From positions 1-50,923 of the forward strand of contig JAUNTQ010000015.1 in the NCBI GenBank assembly GCA_030538605.1: DNA of 50,923 nt, read 5' to 3'. Under the pieces are notes generated by a model that worked only from the letters and a program-made list of their open reading frames with translations, ran no database searches and had not been told where the DNA came from. This document shows, piece by piece, positions 1-7,925 of the stretch. Position numbers and translations under genes: made by a program. The DNA comes from Pseudomonadota bacterium (GTDB taxonomy: Bacteria; Pseudomonadota; Gammaproteobacteria; Burkholderiales; Burkholderiaceae_C). Position 1 is the first letter of the stretch. Each line of letters begins with the position of its first letter.

Positions 1-1085
1 CGCACAACGTCACCGCCGTGCTGGCGCTGCCCTATCACCTGATGATCACCTACACGGGGCTGCTCACGCTGATGTTCCTGTACATGCCCTGGGCACCGCA
101 GGCGGCCTACCCGCAAGGCGGCCAGGCGGCCTACACCGCCGAAGCCCAGGCCGACATCGGCCCGCGCAACCCCAAGCCCAGCGGCACGCCCGCGCCGCTG
201 GCCGACCTGGCACCGCTGGTGGCACAGGCGCAAAAACACTGGCAAGGCACGCCCGCCGAGCGCATCACCGTGCAAAACCCCGGCGATGCGGTGGCCAGCA
301 TCACCATTGGCCGCCAGCAAGGCCACGACATGCGGCTGCGCCAGCCCTCGGTGCGCTTTGATGGCGTAAGCGGTGCCTTCACCGGCACCGTGGCCGAGCA
401 GCCGCGCCCCGCCGTGCTCACCTACGACGTGGCCGAAGGCCTGCACGCCGCGCGCTTTGCCAGCCCGCTGCTGCGCGCGCTGTTTTTCCTTTCGGGTCTG
501 GCTGGTTGCGCCATGGTGGCCTCCGGCCTGCTGCTGTGGGCCGTGAAAGAGCGCCCCTTGCACCTGAAGGCGCTGAAAAAAGGCGAGCGCGGCAACTGGG
601 CGCTGCGCCTGGTCGATGGCCTGAACCTGGCCACCGTGGCCGGTCTGCTGGTGGCCATGCCCGCCTTTTTCTGGATCAACCGCCTGCTGCCACCAGGCGC
701 AGCCGATCGGGCACAAATGGAAATCCACCTCTTCTTCGCCACCTGGGCGGTCTGCGCCGTGCTGGGCCTGGCGCGGCCCACGCGGGGCATGTGGCGCGCG
801 CAGCTGATGGCCGCCGGCGCGCTGTTCATCGGCGTGCCCTTGCTCAACGCCACCACGGGCGGCGCGCACTGGGGCGTGTCGATTCCCGCCGGGCTGTGGC
901 AGGTGGCAGGTTTTGACGCGGTGTGTGTGCTGCTGGGCCTGGGCCTGCTGGCTGCGGCGCGGCATGTGCGCCAGCGCGCGGCGAAATCGGCCAAAGCCAC
1001 TGCCACCGGAACGGCCAAGTCAGCCCAGCCCGCCATCCATGACGAGGCGCTGTCCGGCCACGCCCAGCCTCAGATCCAGACCTGA
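1..1085 (+). CDS. PepSY-associated membrane protein, 5' end outside window
   Basis: The reading frame is open from the first bases of the window, so the true start lies upstream. The visible part begins HNVTAVLALPYHLMITYTG, which resembles a transmembrane helix of PepSY-associated inner-membrane proteins. A periplasmic-looking stretch follows, then at least four further hydrophobic helices in the C-terminal half (around residues 155-180, 205-225, 240-260 and 270-320). Relatives are usually found in siderophore or iron-uptake loci, often with a small DUF3325 protein, and such a gene follows here after 3 bp. Any role in reductive iron release at the membrane is inferred from that context. The C-terminal tail is rich in Ala, Lys and Thr. 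A shorter GTG start at 18 is possible on paper but would cut into the first helix. Confidence 0.75.
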   Translation, partial: HNVTAVLALPYHLMITYTGLLTLMFLYMPWAPQAAYPQGGQAAYTAEAQADIGPRNPKPSGTPAPLADLAPLVAQAQKHWQGTPAERITVQNPGDAVASITIGRQQGHDMRLRQPSVRFDGVSGAFTGTVAEQPRPAVLTYDVAEGLHAARFASPLLRALFFLSGLAGCAMVASGLLLWAVKERPLHLKALKKGERGNWALRLVDGLNLATVAGLLVAMPAFFWINRLLPPGAADRAQMEIHLFFATWAVCAVLGLARPTRGMWRAQLMAAGALFIGVPLLNATTGGAHWGVSIPAGLWQVAGFDAVCVLLGLGLLAAARHVRQRAAKSAKATATGTAKSAQPAIHDEALSGHAQPQIQT

Positions 1086-1088
1086 CCC

Positions 1089-1385
1089 ATGTTCATCACC
1101 TTCGTACTGCTGGCCCTTGCTTTTGCCAGCGCCTGGGCCGCCTTTTGCGCCTTGAGCCTGGCGATGGACCGCCACTTTGCCGACGTGCTGGGCCGCCAGC
1201 GCGGCGACTTCGCCCGCTGGCAGCCGCGCCTGCGCGTGGCGGGCGCGGCCTTGCTGCTGCTGTCGCTGGCCGCCTGCCTGGCCCAGCGCGGCCCCACCCA
1301 AGGCTGGGTGCTGTGGCTGGGCGTGCTCACCGCCGCCGCGCTGGCGCAGGTGCTGGCGCTGACCTATGCGTGGCCCAGGCGCTGA
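1089..1385 (+). CDS. DUF3325-type small membrane protein
   Basis: This 98-residue protein has three predicted hydrophobic helices (about residues 1-25, 47-66 and 72-92). The motif ALSLAMDRHFADVLG after the first helix is typical of DUF3325 proteins. It starts 3 bp after the preceding PepSY protein stops, so the two are almost certainly co-transcribed. DUF3325 proteins are usually seen at the end of TonB-dependent siderophore receptor or PepSY clusters; their biochemical role is unknown. The family match is by eye; membrane topology and operon structure are clear from the sequence. Confidence 0.75.
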   Translation: MFITFVLLALAFASAWAAFCALSLAMDRHFADVLGRQRGDFARWQPRLRVAGAALLLLSLAACLAQRGPTQGWVLWLGVLTAAALAQVLALTYAWPRR

Positions 1386-1386
1386 T

Positions 1387-1662
1387 TTACGGCGGCAATT
1401 CCCCGACGTGCGGCTCTTCGACACCCCGCTGCGCTGCCTCGACGACGTGCTCGGTGCCGTCACCCTGACGCGCGCGGGCGCGGGCCTGGTGCAGACCTAC
1501 CACTTCGTCGCCCAGCCTGATGTGAGCAGCGGCGCGCTGGTCGAAGTGCTGCCCGCCCTGCGCGGGGCCACGCGGCCCTTTTATCTGCTGTACCCGCCCA
1601 ACCGCTACCTGGCAACGGCGGTGCGGGCGTTCGTGGATTTCTTGTTGCTGCCACAGGCATGA
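1387..1662 (+). pseudogene. LysR-type regulator, C-terminal fragment
   Basis: About 90 residues from RQFPDVRLFDTPLRCLDD to the stop look like the C-terminal part of a LysR substrate-binding domain. They include a GAGLVQTYHFVA segment and a closing FYLLYPPNRYLATAVRAFVDF, which matches the usual end of these regulators. The helix-turn-helix and the first two thirds of the effector domain are missing. Upstream sequence belongs to the DUF3325 gene, so this is a 5'-deleted remnant and not a short gene. The nominal ATG at 1366 lies inside the preceding gene. The deletion junction is probably near 1386-1390. Confidence 0.7.
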
Positions 1663-1670
1663 GTGCGCAA

Positions 1671-1693
1671 TTCAGTACTGAAATCGGTATCAT
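1671..1693 (+). promoter_or_regulatory. Candidate promoter/operator of the Phd-VapC pair
   Basis: A perfect 12-bp palindrome TTCAGTACTGAA (1671-1682) lies 36 bp before the antitoxin ATG, followed by a -10-like TATCAT at 1688-1693. A strong ribosome-binding site (AAGGGGA) precedes the ATG at 1718. Phd/YefM antitoxins normally repress their own operon by binding such palindromes. Binding here is inferred. Confidence 0.4.
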
Positions 1694-1717
1694 CGAAGTG
1701 CATTCAAGGGGAAAAGC

Positions 1718-1987
1718 ATGAACACACTCACCATCGCCGACATCAAACGCCGTGGCATGGCCGCCATTGAAGAAGGTTTGCGGCACGGGCCGGTGCATGT
1801 CATCAAGCGCAACAAGCCTGCTGCCGTGGTGCTGTCGCAGCCCGACTACGAGCGCCTGCTGCGCGGGCAAACGCCCCCCGCTGCCGGGCGTTCCACAGCC
1901 TTGCAATGGCTGCTGGACCGGCCACTTTCAGGCACCCGGGACAAGCACGAGATCGATGCGGCGCTGGCAGCGGAGCGCGACTGGTGA
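1718..1987 (+). CDS. Type II antitoxin, Phd/YefM family
   Basis: This 89-residue protein begins MNTLTIADIKRRGMAAIEE. It continues with GPVHVIKRNKPAAVVLSQPDYERLL, the typical Phd/YefM fold in which residues 1-55 form the DNA-binding dimer. The C-terminal part (residues 56-89) should be the flexible toxin-binding segment. It is translationally coupled to a PIN-domain toxin: its TGA overlaps the toxin's GTG start as GTGA. The predicted roles are to neutralise the toxin and repress the operon through the upstream palindrome. The family call rests on sequence pattern and gene arrangement. Confidence 0.85.
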   Translation: MNTLTIADIKRRGMAAIEEGLRHGPVHVIKRNKPAAVVLSQPDYERLLRGQTPPAAGRSTALQWLLDRPLSGTRDKHEIDAALAAERDW

Positions 1988-2403
1988 TTGCCTTTCTCGA
2001 CGCCAACGCCTTGATCTATCTGCTGGAGGCCAAACCGCGCTTTGCCGCCCCGGTACACGCCGCGCTGACCGAGTTGGGGCAGGCGCATGCAGCGCTGGAG
2101 ATCGCACTCAGCCGCTTGTCGTGGATGGAATGCCGTGTGGGGCCGCTCAGAACGGGCGATGCCGACACCCTGGCGCTTTACGACGCCTTTTTTGCCCAGC
2201 CAGAGCTGCGCTGGGTGGAACTGAGCCGCGAGGTGGTGGCCTCAGCCACCGCCTTGCGTGCGCAGCATGGGTTGCGCACCCCGGATGCCCTGCAGGCCGC
2301 CTGCTGCCTGGCGCTGGGCCCTGCCCATACCTTGCTGACAGGCGATGCGGCGTTCAAGCGCGTGGCCGATCTGAATGTGCGCGTGCTGACAGAGCAGGAA
2401 TAG
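1984..2403 (+). CDS. PIN-domain ribonuclease toxin (VapC-like)
   Basis: The GTG at 1984 gives 139 residues starting VIAFLDANALIYLLEAKPRF, the first PIN motif with a catalytic Asp at residue 6. Further acidic positions appear in WMECRVGPLR, TPDALQAA and LLTGDAAF, matching the four-acid metal site of PIN nucleases. The frame is open further upstream, but that part overlaps the antitoxin and does not resemble PIN proteins, so the overlapping GTG is preferred. VapC toxins cleave RNA, often tRNA or rRNA; the target here is unknown. The catalytic residues look complete, so the module may be active. Confidence 0.85.
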   Translation: MIAFLDANALIYLLEAKPRFAAPVHAALTELGQAHAALEIALSRLSWMECRVGPLRTGDADTLALYDAFFAQPELRWVELSREVVASATALRAQHGLRTPDALQAACCLALGPAHTLLTGDAAFKRVADLNVRVLTEQE

Positions 2404-2544
2404 TCTGGTGCAGCGTTTCGCGCTGCATGGAGCGTTGGGGGCGTGGAAGTTACCCGCAAGTGACAGCCCCATACCCTCACGCCGCCGCAGCCGCTACCAT
2501 GACCGGCACTGTTTTTTCAACGCAACCCGAGGAGACGTTCTCTC

Positions 2545-3513
2545 ATGCATTACCGCGCAACCTGCCTGCTGGCCGCTGGATTGATGGCTGTGGCTGGCGC
2601 CGCCCATGCCGACACCTACCCCACCAAACCCATCCGCATGGTCATCCCCTTCCCGCCCGGTGGCGGCACCGACATCCTGAGCCGGCTGGTGGCGCAAAAG
2701 CTGGCCGAGACCAACCAGTGGAGCATCGTGCCCGACAACCGCGCCGGCGCAGGCGGCACGCTGGGCATCACCGAGGCCGCGCGCGGCAAGCCCGACGGCT
2801 ATGACATGGTGATGGGCCAGAAGGACAACCTGGTGGTCGGCCCCTGGCTGTACAAAAGCCTGCCCTGGAACCCGGTGAAGGACTTCACCCCCGTGGCGCA
2901 CGTGGCCTGGTCGCCCGTCATCATCGCCACCAGCGTGAACAGCAAATACAAGACGCTGGCCGACGTGGTGGCCGCCGCCAAGGCCGCGCCCGACACCATC
3001 ACCTACGGCTCGCCCGGCAACGGCACCACCATTCACCTGGCGGGCGACCAGTTCGAAAAAGCCGCCGGCATCAAGCTGCGCCACGTGCCCTACAAGGGCT
3101 CGAACCCCGCGCTGATGGACGCCATGTCCGGCAACGTCGATCTGCTGGTGTCCAGCGTGCCCTCGGCGATGGCGCAGGTGAAAGCGGGCAAGCTGCGGCC
3201 GCTGGCCGTCACCTCGGCCAAGCGCAGCAGCTCGCTGCCCGACGTGCCGACGGTGGCCGAAAGCGGTTTCAAGGGCTTTGACGCCAGCACCTGGTACGGC
3301 CTGATGATGCCCGCCGGCACGCCCGCGCCCATCGTGGCGCAGATGAACGCGGCGGTGAACAAGCTGCTGGCCACGCCCGAGCTGCAAAAAGCCATTCAGG
3401 ACCAGGGCGCCGAGCCGCAAGCCATGAGCACCGCCGACTTCAGCCAGCAGTTGCAGCGCGACTACCAGGGCATGGAAAAGATCGTGCGCGACGCGGGCGT
3501 AAAAATCGAGTGA
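2545..3513 (+). CDS. Bug-family periplasmic solute-binding protein (TctC-like)
   Basis: This 322-residue protein has a cleavable signal peptide (residues 1-22, cut after AAHA). The mature protein begins DTYPTKPIRMVIPFPPGGGTD, the hallmark of the tripartite tricarboxylate receptor/Bug family. Later signatures include VPYKGSNPALMDAMSGNVDLL and LPDVPTVAESGFKGF. A Shine-Dalgarno sequence (CGAGGAG) precedes the ATG. No TctA or TctB membrane genes are nearby, so it is an orphan receptor, which is common in Comamonadaceae and Bordetella. The ligand is probably a small carboxylate or amide and cannot be read from the sequence. A second Bug gene lies at 48556-49533. Confidence 0.92.
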   Translation: MHYRATCLLAAGLMAVAGAAHADTYPTKPIRMVIPFPPGGGTDILSRLVAQKLAETNQWSIVPDNRAGAGGTLGITEAARGKPDGYDMVMGQKDNLVVGPWLYKSLPWNPVKDFTPVAHVAWSPVIIATSVNSKYKTLADVVAAAKAAPDTITYGSPGNGTTIHLAGDQFEKAAGIKLRHVPYKGSNPALMDAMSGNVDLLVSSVPSAMAQVKAGKLRPLAVTSAKRSSSLPDVPTVAESGFKGFDASTWYGLMMPAGTPAPIVAQMNAAVNKLLATPELQKAIQDQGAEPQAMSTADFSQQLQRDYQGMEKIVRDAGVKIE

Positions 3514-3527
3514 CCCAAAAAATGGAG

Positions 3528-3634
3528 TAACCCCCTGAGCGGCTGACGCCGCTTCCCCCAAGGGGGACGCCGCTGGTCGCCGGGGAGACCCCGGCTCGGG
3601 CGGCCGCGAATGGCCTGCTCCGCGGCCGTTGGAT
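3528..3634. repeat. GC-rich Comamonadaceae-type dispersed repeat
   Basis: The sequence after the Bug gene contains several short inverted repeats: CCCCCTGAG...CCCCCAAGGGGG, GAGCGGC...GCCGCT, and CGGCCGCG...CGCGGCCG. It resembles a GC-rich repetitive element commonly found between genes in Acidovorax-like genomes. Only one copy occurs here, so the repeat assignment rests on recall of related genomes and not on copies within the window. Confidence 0.45.
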
Positions 3635-3641
3635 GTGAAAA

Positions 3642-3667
3642 CGCCCGCAAGCTGCGGGCGTTTTTTT
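3642..3667 (+). terminator. Intrinsic terminator after the Bug gene
   Basis: CGCCCGCA-AGC-TGCGGGCG forms an 8-bp GC stem (3642-3660) followed by seven T residues (3661-3667). On the minus strand it is preceded only by AAAA, so it could also act weakly on the convergent DUF2892 gene. Confidence 0.85.
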
Positions 3668-3864
3668 CAGCCTTTTCGATTGATCGGGCAGGTGTTCATG
3701 CCCAGCAGCGAATAGGCAGGGCACACGCGAAACAGCCCGGTGGCCAGCGGGATGACGCCCAGCCAGCCCCACCAGCCGATGGTGCCCATGAGCGCCAGGC
3801 CGATCAGCACGAGGCCAATGACGATGCGCAGGATACGGTCGATGCCGCCGACGTTGAGTTTCAT
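3667..3864 (-). CDS. DUF2892 inner-membrane protein
   Basis: This 65-residue protein starts MKLNVGGIDRILRIVIGLVLI. It has two hydrophobic segments (about residues 9-27 and 31-45) and ends CPAYSLLGMNTCPINRKG. This is the standard DUF2892 layout, seen also in the membrane part of rhodanese YgaP, with N-x-G at the start and two Cys near the end. Free-standing versions often accompany sulfur or heavy-metal genes. That fits the sulfide:quinone reductase remnant just upstream on the same strand. The molecular role is unknown. The stop overlaps the T-tract of the convergent terminator. Confidence 0.85.
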   Translation of the reverse strand: MKLNVGGIDRILRIVIGLVLIGLALMGTIGWWGWLGVIPLATGLFRVCPAYSLLGMNTCPINRKG

Positions 3865-4109
3865 GGCAAGTAGTCCTTTGCTTGCGGTTGAGGAAATCCG
3901 ATCATGCGCCGCGCAGGCGGCGCACCCATGTCAGTTATCCATAGCGCTGCGCACTACCCGCATGGCATGAAACGCCAGCGGTGCGCGATGACGAATGACT
4001 GCGCTCTGGCGAGCGCATGACAAATGACTCGCGACATCGGTGTGCACGATGCATTTGTCATTTGTCATGGCGCGCCAGCGCCAGTCATGGAGCGCAGCGA
4101 AGTCATGTT
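3865..4109. other. Intergenic region with ATGACAAATGAC inverted repeats
   Basis: No gene is visible. The stretch contains ATGACAAATGAC (4017-4028) and its exact inverse GTCATTTGTCAT (4057-4068), a related direct copy GATGACGAATGAC just before, and GCGCTCTGGCGAGCGC as a further small hairpin. The pattern looks like a decayed dispersed repeat. No poly-T tract marks it clearly as a terminator. Confidence 0.5.
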
Positions 4110-4424
4110 TCATTTCAGCAGCAGCCAGGCAAACGCGGCACCTGCCACGGCCCAGGCCAGTGCGATGGCGGCCAGGTTGGCCCAGTCCACCCAGTAACGC
4201 ATCTCGTCCAGGCCCGACTTGCTCCACGTCGGGGTGACGAAAAAGATGACGGCGCCCAGCAGCGCACCCAGCATGACGGCCCGGGGCAGGCAGGCGCGCC
4301 AGCTGGCGCCGCGCCCGGCCAGCGCCAGCAGCAGCACCCAGGCCGCGGCCAGCGCCAGCAGCCAGGGCCAAATGGACAGGGCCAGCTCGTACGCGATGTT
4401 CAGCATGAGCCAGATTTCGTACAT
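4110..4424 (-). CDS. Small membrane protein of unknown function
   Basis: This 104-residue protein has three hydrophobic segments: about residues 10-38 (YELALSIWPWLLALAAAWVL), 47-66, and 82-102. The ATG is preceded by AGGAGACAAGCC, a good ribosome-binding site. It lies 33 bp downstream of the sulfide:quinone reductase remnant on the same strand and so was probably part of the same operon. No family was recognised. Unlike its upstream neighbours, it shows no frameshift. Confidence 0.65.
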   Translation of the reverse strand: MYEIWLMLNIAYELALSIWPWLLALAAAWVLLLALAGRGASWRACLPRAVMLGALLGAVIFFVTPTWSKSGLDEMRYWVDWANLAAIALAWAVAGAAFAWLLLK

Positions 4425-4457
4425 GGCTTGTCTCCTTCGCTTGTGTGTTGTCCGGTT

Positions 4458-5446
4458 TCAGACCCGGCCCTTGAGCACGGCGATGTAGGCGGGCTTGAGC
4501 AGGCGGTATTTCATGAACCAGGCCATGAAGCTGTCTTGCAGCGGCTCGATCATGGGCAGCGAGGGGTGAGCCTGCCCTCATAGTCGAACTCGATCAGCAG
4601 GGCCGAGCCCTCGCGCACGATCATCGGGCACGAGGTATAGCCGTCGAACACCTGGTCGGGCGGCTGGCCGGCGATGACGCGTGCCAGGTTGTGCGCCACC
4701 AGCGGCGCGCTTTTCTTCACCGTGGCGGCCGTCTTGCCGCGCGGCGTGCCGTTGATGTCGCCTATGCCGAACACGTTGGCATAGCGCCGGTGTTGCAGCG
4801 TGCCCTTGTCCACTTCCAGCCAGCCGCCTGAAGCCATCGGGCCTTCGCGCGCGGCCAGGTCGCTGCGCCTGACCGCGTCGGGCGCGCGCATGGGTGGCAC
4901 CAGGTGCAGAAAGTCGTAGCCCACGGTGCTGCGCGCGCCGTCGGGCGCTGCAAAGAACGCCTGGCGCGCGCCCAGATCCACGGCCACCAGTGTCTGCCGG
5001 TAGTGGGTGTGCACGCCCAGGGCCTGCCAGCGCGCCAGCACGTCGCCGTTGACGGACTTGACGCCGAACACGGTGTCTTGCGGCAAGCCGGTGTAGAAGT
5101 CCACGCGCGACTGCGCCAGCGTGCCGGCCTGGTGCAGGCGGTCGGCCACCATGAAGGTCATCTTCAGCGGCGCGCCGGCGCATTTGAGCGGGCCGCTGGG
5201 CAGCGTCATCACGGCGTGCCCGCCCCGGGCGCGGAAGGCGTCCATCGCGTGCCAGGTTGCCAGCGCGGCCTCGGGGCCGGCATAGACGCTGCCCAGGCCG
5301 TTCTGCCCGATGGCGGCCACGTCCATGCCTTCGATCTGCGCGTAGTCCAGATGCAGGCCGGTGGCGACGACGAGAAAGTCGTAGCCGATCTTCTGGCCGC
5401 TGGCCGTGGTGAGGCTGTTGCTGGCAGGGTCGAATGTGGCCACCAT
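4458..5446 (-). pseudogene. Sulfide:quinone reductase-like flavoprotein, truncated and frameshifted
   Basis: The largest open part (4550-5446) encodes MVATFDPASNSLTTASGQKIGYDFLVVATG and continues through the central and C-terminal domains of an FAD-dependent sulfide:quinone reductase. VFGIGDINGTPRGKTAATVKKSAP is the FAD-binding GD-x-N region and VFDGYTSCPMI a typical C-terminal motif. The N-terminal Rossmann domain with its GxGxxG is absent, and sequence before residue 1 belongs to an RND permease remnant. Near 4568 the frame breaks after EGRLTP; the missing tail (LPMIEPLQDSFMAWFMKYR...) follows in another frame to a stop at 4458. The break sits in a CCCC run, so that single shift could be a sequencing error. 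The missing N-terminus could not. Confidence 0.8.
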
Positions 5447-5448
5447 CT

Positions 5449-5887
5449 CGCGCCGTGCAGTGTCAGCGCCACGATGGGCACGTCGTCCACGCCCCGGGGC
5501 TGGATGACGGGCTGGCCCACGCCCAGACCGGACGGCAGCCAGCCGGCGTTGGCGCCCACGGTGTCGTGCAGGCGCACCACCGCCGTCTGGCGCGGCACGC
5601 CCACCTGGAACTGCACCGTGAGCACCGCCATGCCGGGTTGCGAGACGCTCATCACATGCTCCACACCGCTCATCCGCGACAGTGTCTGCTCAGCATGGCC
5701 TCCACATCGCTCGCGCTGGCACCGGGCCAGGGCAGCAGGATGGTGGCCATCGTCACGTCGATCTGCGGCTCTTCCGCGCGCGGCGTCACCCACAGGGCAA
5801 ACAGCGCCAGCAGCGGCGTGATGCGCGCCGTCTGAAAGCTGGCGGCGATGCGGCCCGAGATGCCCAGGCGCGGCTGCGGCCCCATGC
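5449..5887 (-). pseudogene. RND efflux permease, N-terminal fragment, frameshifted
   Basis: Translation in one frame gives MGPQPRLGISGRIAASFQTA and EEPQIDVTMATILLPWPGAS, the start of an AcrB-type permease. Near 5690 the frame changes; the next frame reads EQTLSRMSGVEHVMSVSQPG and GVDDVPIVALTLH, the first porter subdomain. About 12-13 bases appear to be lost at the shift, because the usual ATPA before EQ is missing. The first transmembrane helix also looks shortened. The permease stops abruptly near residue 145 of an expected 1000 or more, where the flavoprotein remnant begins. It is a dead fragment of a resistance-nodulation-division transporter. Confidence 0.8.
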
Positions 5888-6874
5888 TCAACGCCCCCCG
5901 CTCGCCGCGCGCGTGGCAGCCTGCGGGTCGGTGACGACGGATTCGCCCGCGTCCAGGCCCGACAGCACCTCGACCTGCCCGCCCTGCGCCGGCCCCAGGC
6001 GCAGCAGGCGCAGTTGCGGGCGTGCGCCCTCGCCCACCACATAAACGGCCGTGACCTCGGCGCGGCGCACCACGGCGCTGGCCGGAATCAGCAGGCGCTG
6101 GCCCGCCTCGCCCGGCGTTGCCCATTGCAGCCGTGCGAGCTGCCCCTGTGCCGCGTGCGTGCCCTGCGGCAGATCGGCGCGCACCTGCCGCGTCAGCGAT
6201 GTCGCATCCACCGTAGGCAGCACCTGCACCCGTGCCGGCATGATCGCGCCGCCCGGCAGCAGCACCCGCGCGCCAGGCGCGCCGGAACCATCCGGCGCGC
6301 GCTGACCGGCACGTGGGCGGCGACGCGCAGCGCGGCGGGGTCGTACACCGTCAGCAGCGGACGCCCGGGCATGGCCATGTCGCCGCGTGCCACGTCGAGC
6401 CGGGACACCACGCCGTCGAAAGGCGCGCGCAGCACGTGCAGGCTGGTTTGCGTGCGCGCCGCGCCGGCCTGTGCGAGCTGCGCGTTCAACTGCGCTTGCG
6501 CGGCGCGGTGCTGGTTTTCGGCCTGCTCCAGCGCGCCCTGGCTGATGTAGTGCTTCTCGGCCAGCTGGCGCTGGCGGGCCAGCTCGGTGGCGGCCATGTC
6601 GCGCGCGGCGCGCGCGGCGGCCACCTGCGCGCTGCGGGTGGCAGCGCCCTGCTCGGCCGCCCGCGCGTCGATGCGCAGCAGCACCTGCCCGGCGCGAACC
6701 GCATCGGCCGGCCTGCACCTCAAGTACCAGCACCGCGCCCGGCACCTGCGCGGCCTGCACCGTCACGCTGGGCAGCGCCTGCGCCCACGCCAGCGGTGCG
6801 CACAAGCAAGCCGCCACGACGCACCCTGTCCAGACAACGGAACTGCGCGCGGGGTGTTGGCTTGAAGCATTCAT
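5888..6874 (-). pseudogene. RND periplasmic adaptor (HlyD/MFP family), two frameshifts
   Basis: The frame starts MNASSQHPARSSVVW at 6874 with a signal peptide ending near LAWAQA. It leaves frame near 6715, where part of the first lipoyl half appears deleted. The coiled-coil hairpin is then read in a second frame (AVRAGQVLLRIDARAAEQGA, AATELARQRQLAEKHYISQG). Near 6300 the sequence returns to the first frame (IMPARVQVLPTVDATSLTRQ) up to the stop at 5888. All domains of a periplasmic adaptor are recognisable, but no frame reads through. With the permease remnant 1 bp downstream, it formed an efflux operon divergent from the ArsR-type regulator. Confidence 0.85.
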
Positions 6875-6877
6875 TTC

Positions 6878-6915
6878 GCTATTACTTGCGCAATCACGCA
6901 AATGCGCAATATAGC
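6878..6915. promoter_or_regulatory. Candidate operator between regulator and efflux remnant
   Basis: The short divergent region contains an imperfect palindrome with ends GCTAT (6878-6882) and ATAGC (6911-6915). Inside are two TGCGCAA units (TTGCGCAA at 6886-6893 and ATGCGCAAT at 6902-6910). ArsR-family repressors usually bind AT-flanked inverted repeats at such positions. The assignment is inferred from position and symmetry. Confidence 0.4.
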
Positions 6916-6933
6916 AAACAATAGCACCAAGCC

Positions 6934-7332
6934 ATGCCGGTTAGACTGCCTGCCGAAACACTTCCACCGGTGAGTGCATTGGCCTCGATGAAGCAACTAC
7001 CGCCCGAAGCGCTGGAGCATGTGGCGAACTATTTCCGAACCCTGTCGGAGGCCACGCGCCTGCGCATCCTGAACGTGCTGGGCACGGGCGAAATGAGCGT
7101 GGGCGAGATCGCGCAGCTGGTCGATTCCAGCGTGGCCAACGTGTCGCGCCATCTCGCCCAGATGGCAGCGCAGGGCCTGGTGGCGCGCGAGGGCCGGGGC
7201 AACAGCGTTTATTACCGCATCAGCGACCCGGCGGTGCACGAGCTGTGCGAACTGGTGTGCGGCAGCCTGGCGCGGCGCTTCGAGCGCGCCGCCACCACGC
7301 GCGCGGCCTTCGTCAGCGCACCCGATTCTTGA
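6934..7332 (+). CDS. ArsR-family transcriptional regulator
   Basis: The protein of up to 132 residues contains a winged-helix domain. ANYFRTLSEATRLRILNVLG is followed by VGEIAQLVDSSVANVSRHLAQM (recognition helix) and EGRGNSVYYRI (wing). Two cysteines in HELCELVCGSLARRF near the C-terminus could serve thiol or metal sensing. The classical ELCVCDL metal site is absent. An ATG at 6988 (MKQLPPEALEHV) matches where many relatives begin and may be the true start. The gene is divergent from the broken adaptor/permease operon, which it probably once controlled. Its reading frame is intact while the presumed targets are not. Confidence 0.88.
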   Translation: MPVRLPAETLPPVSALASMKQLPPEALEHVANYFRTLSEATRLRILNVLGTGEMSVGEIAQLVDSSVANVSRHLAQMAAQGLVAREGRGNSVYYRISDPAVHELCELVCGSLARRFERAATTRAAFVSAPDS

Positions 7333-7411
7333 ACCAGGTGCCCGCCTGGCGCGGGCCATTCATCAGATGTCGCGGGCAAGCGCAGACCGACATTTGAGGC
7401 TTGACGCGACA

Positions 7412-7858
7412 CTAGTCGCCGCCGCCGCGCACCACCAGCACGGGCAGCATGGCGTTCGACAGCACGCGCTGGGCCACGCTGCCCAGCACCAGTTTCTCCA
7501 GCCCCCGGCGGCCGTGCGAGCCCATCACGATGAGGTCGGCACCCACGGCTTGGGCGGCTTCCAGAATGCCGCGCCAGGCGGTGTGCGAATCGACCACGCG
7601 CGCCTCGACCGGCACGCCTGCGGCCTGCATGCGCTCGGTCACGGCACCAATGGCGGCATTGGCCTCGGCACGGGCGGCGCCCAGGTACTGGTCTTGCCCG
7701 TAGGCAAAGTCGGCGCCGATGCCGGTGAAAGGATAGGGGTCGATCACGTAGATGGCCGTGACCTGGCTGCCGAAGGCCTTGGCCAGCCCCACCGCCTTGT
7801 CGATGGCCGACAGCGATGTTTCAGAACCGTCCACCGGGACCAGGATGTGCTTGAACAT
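7412..7858 (-). CDS. Universal stress protein, UspA family
   Basis: This 148-residue single-domain protein starts MFKHILVPVDGSETSLSAID. It carries the ATP-binding signature GSHGRRGLEKLVLGSVAQ (G-x2-G-x9-GS), so it belongs to the ATP-binding branch. An AGGAG-like sequence (AAAGGAGCGC) precedes the ATG. Such proteins help cells survive starvation, oxidants or oxygen limitation, but individual members are not separable by sequence. It is probably monocistronic: the dioxygenase gene upstream on the same strand ends 67 bp before its start. Confidence 0.92.
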   Translation of the reverse strand: MFKHILVPVDGSETSLSAIDKAVGLAKAFGSQVTAIYVIDPYPFTGIGADFAYGQDQYLGAARAEANAAIGAVTERMQAAGVPVEARVVDSHTAWRGILEAAQAVGADLIVMGSHGRRGLEKLVLGSVAQRVLSNAMLPVLVVRGGGD

Positions 7859-7925
7859 GGGTGCGCTCCTTTCGTTGTGTGCACGGCCATTGTGCTCCGC
7901 TGCGCTGGGCGTGGCTTGATGCGGC

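Noticed and set aside
1366-1662. A short intact gene starting at ATG 1366
   Set aside because: The start lies in the preceding gene and the product matches only the end of a LysR effector domain.
2545-3513. A complete tripartite tricarboxylate transporter locus
   Set aside because: No TctA- or TctB-like membrane gene is present near either Bug gene.
4550-5446. The flavoprotein as a functional short gene
   Set aside because: It lacks the N-terminal FAD-binding GxGxxG region and has lost its C-terminus to a frameshift.
4458-5887. A novel fusion of an RND permease and a flavoprotein
   Set aside because: The two parts are in different frames, both are incomplete, and further frameshifts occur. 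It is a deletion scar.
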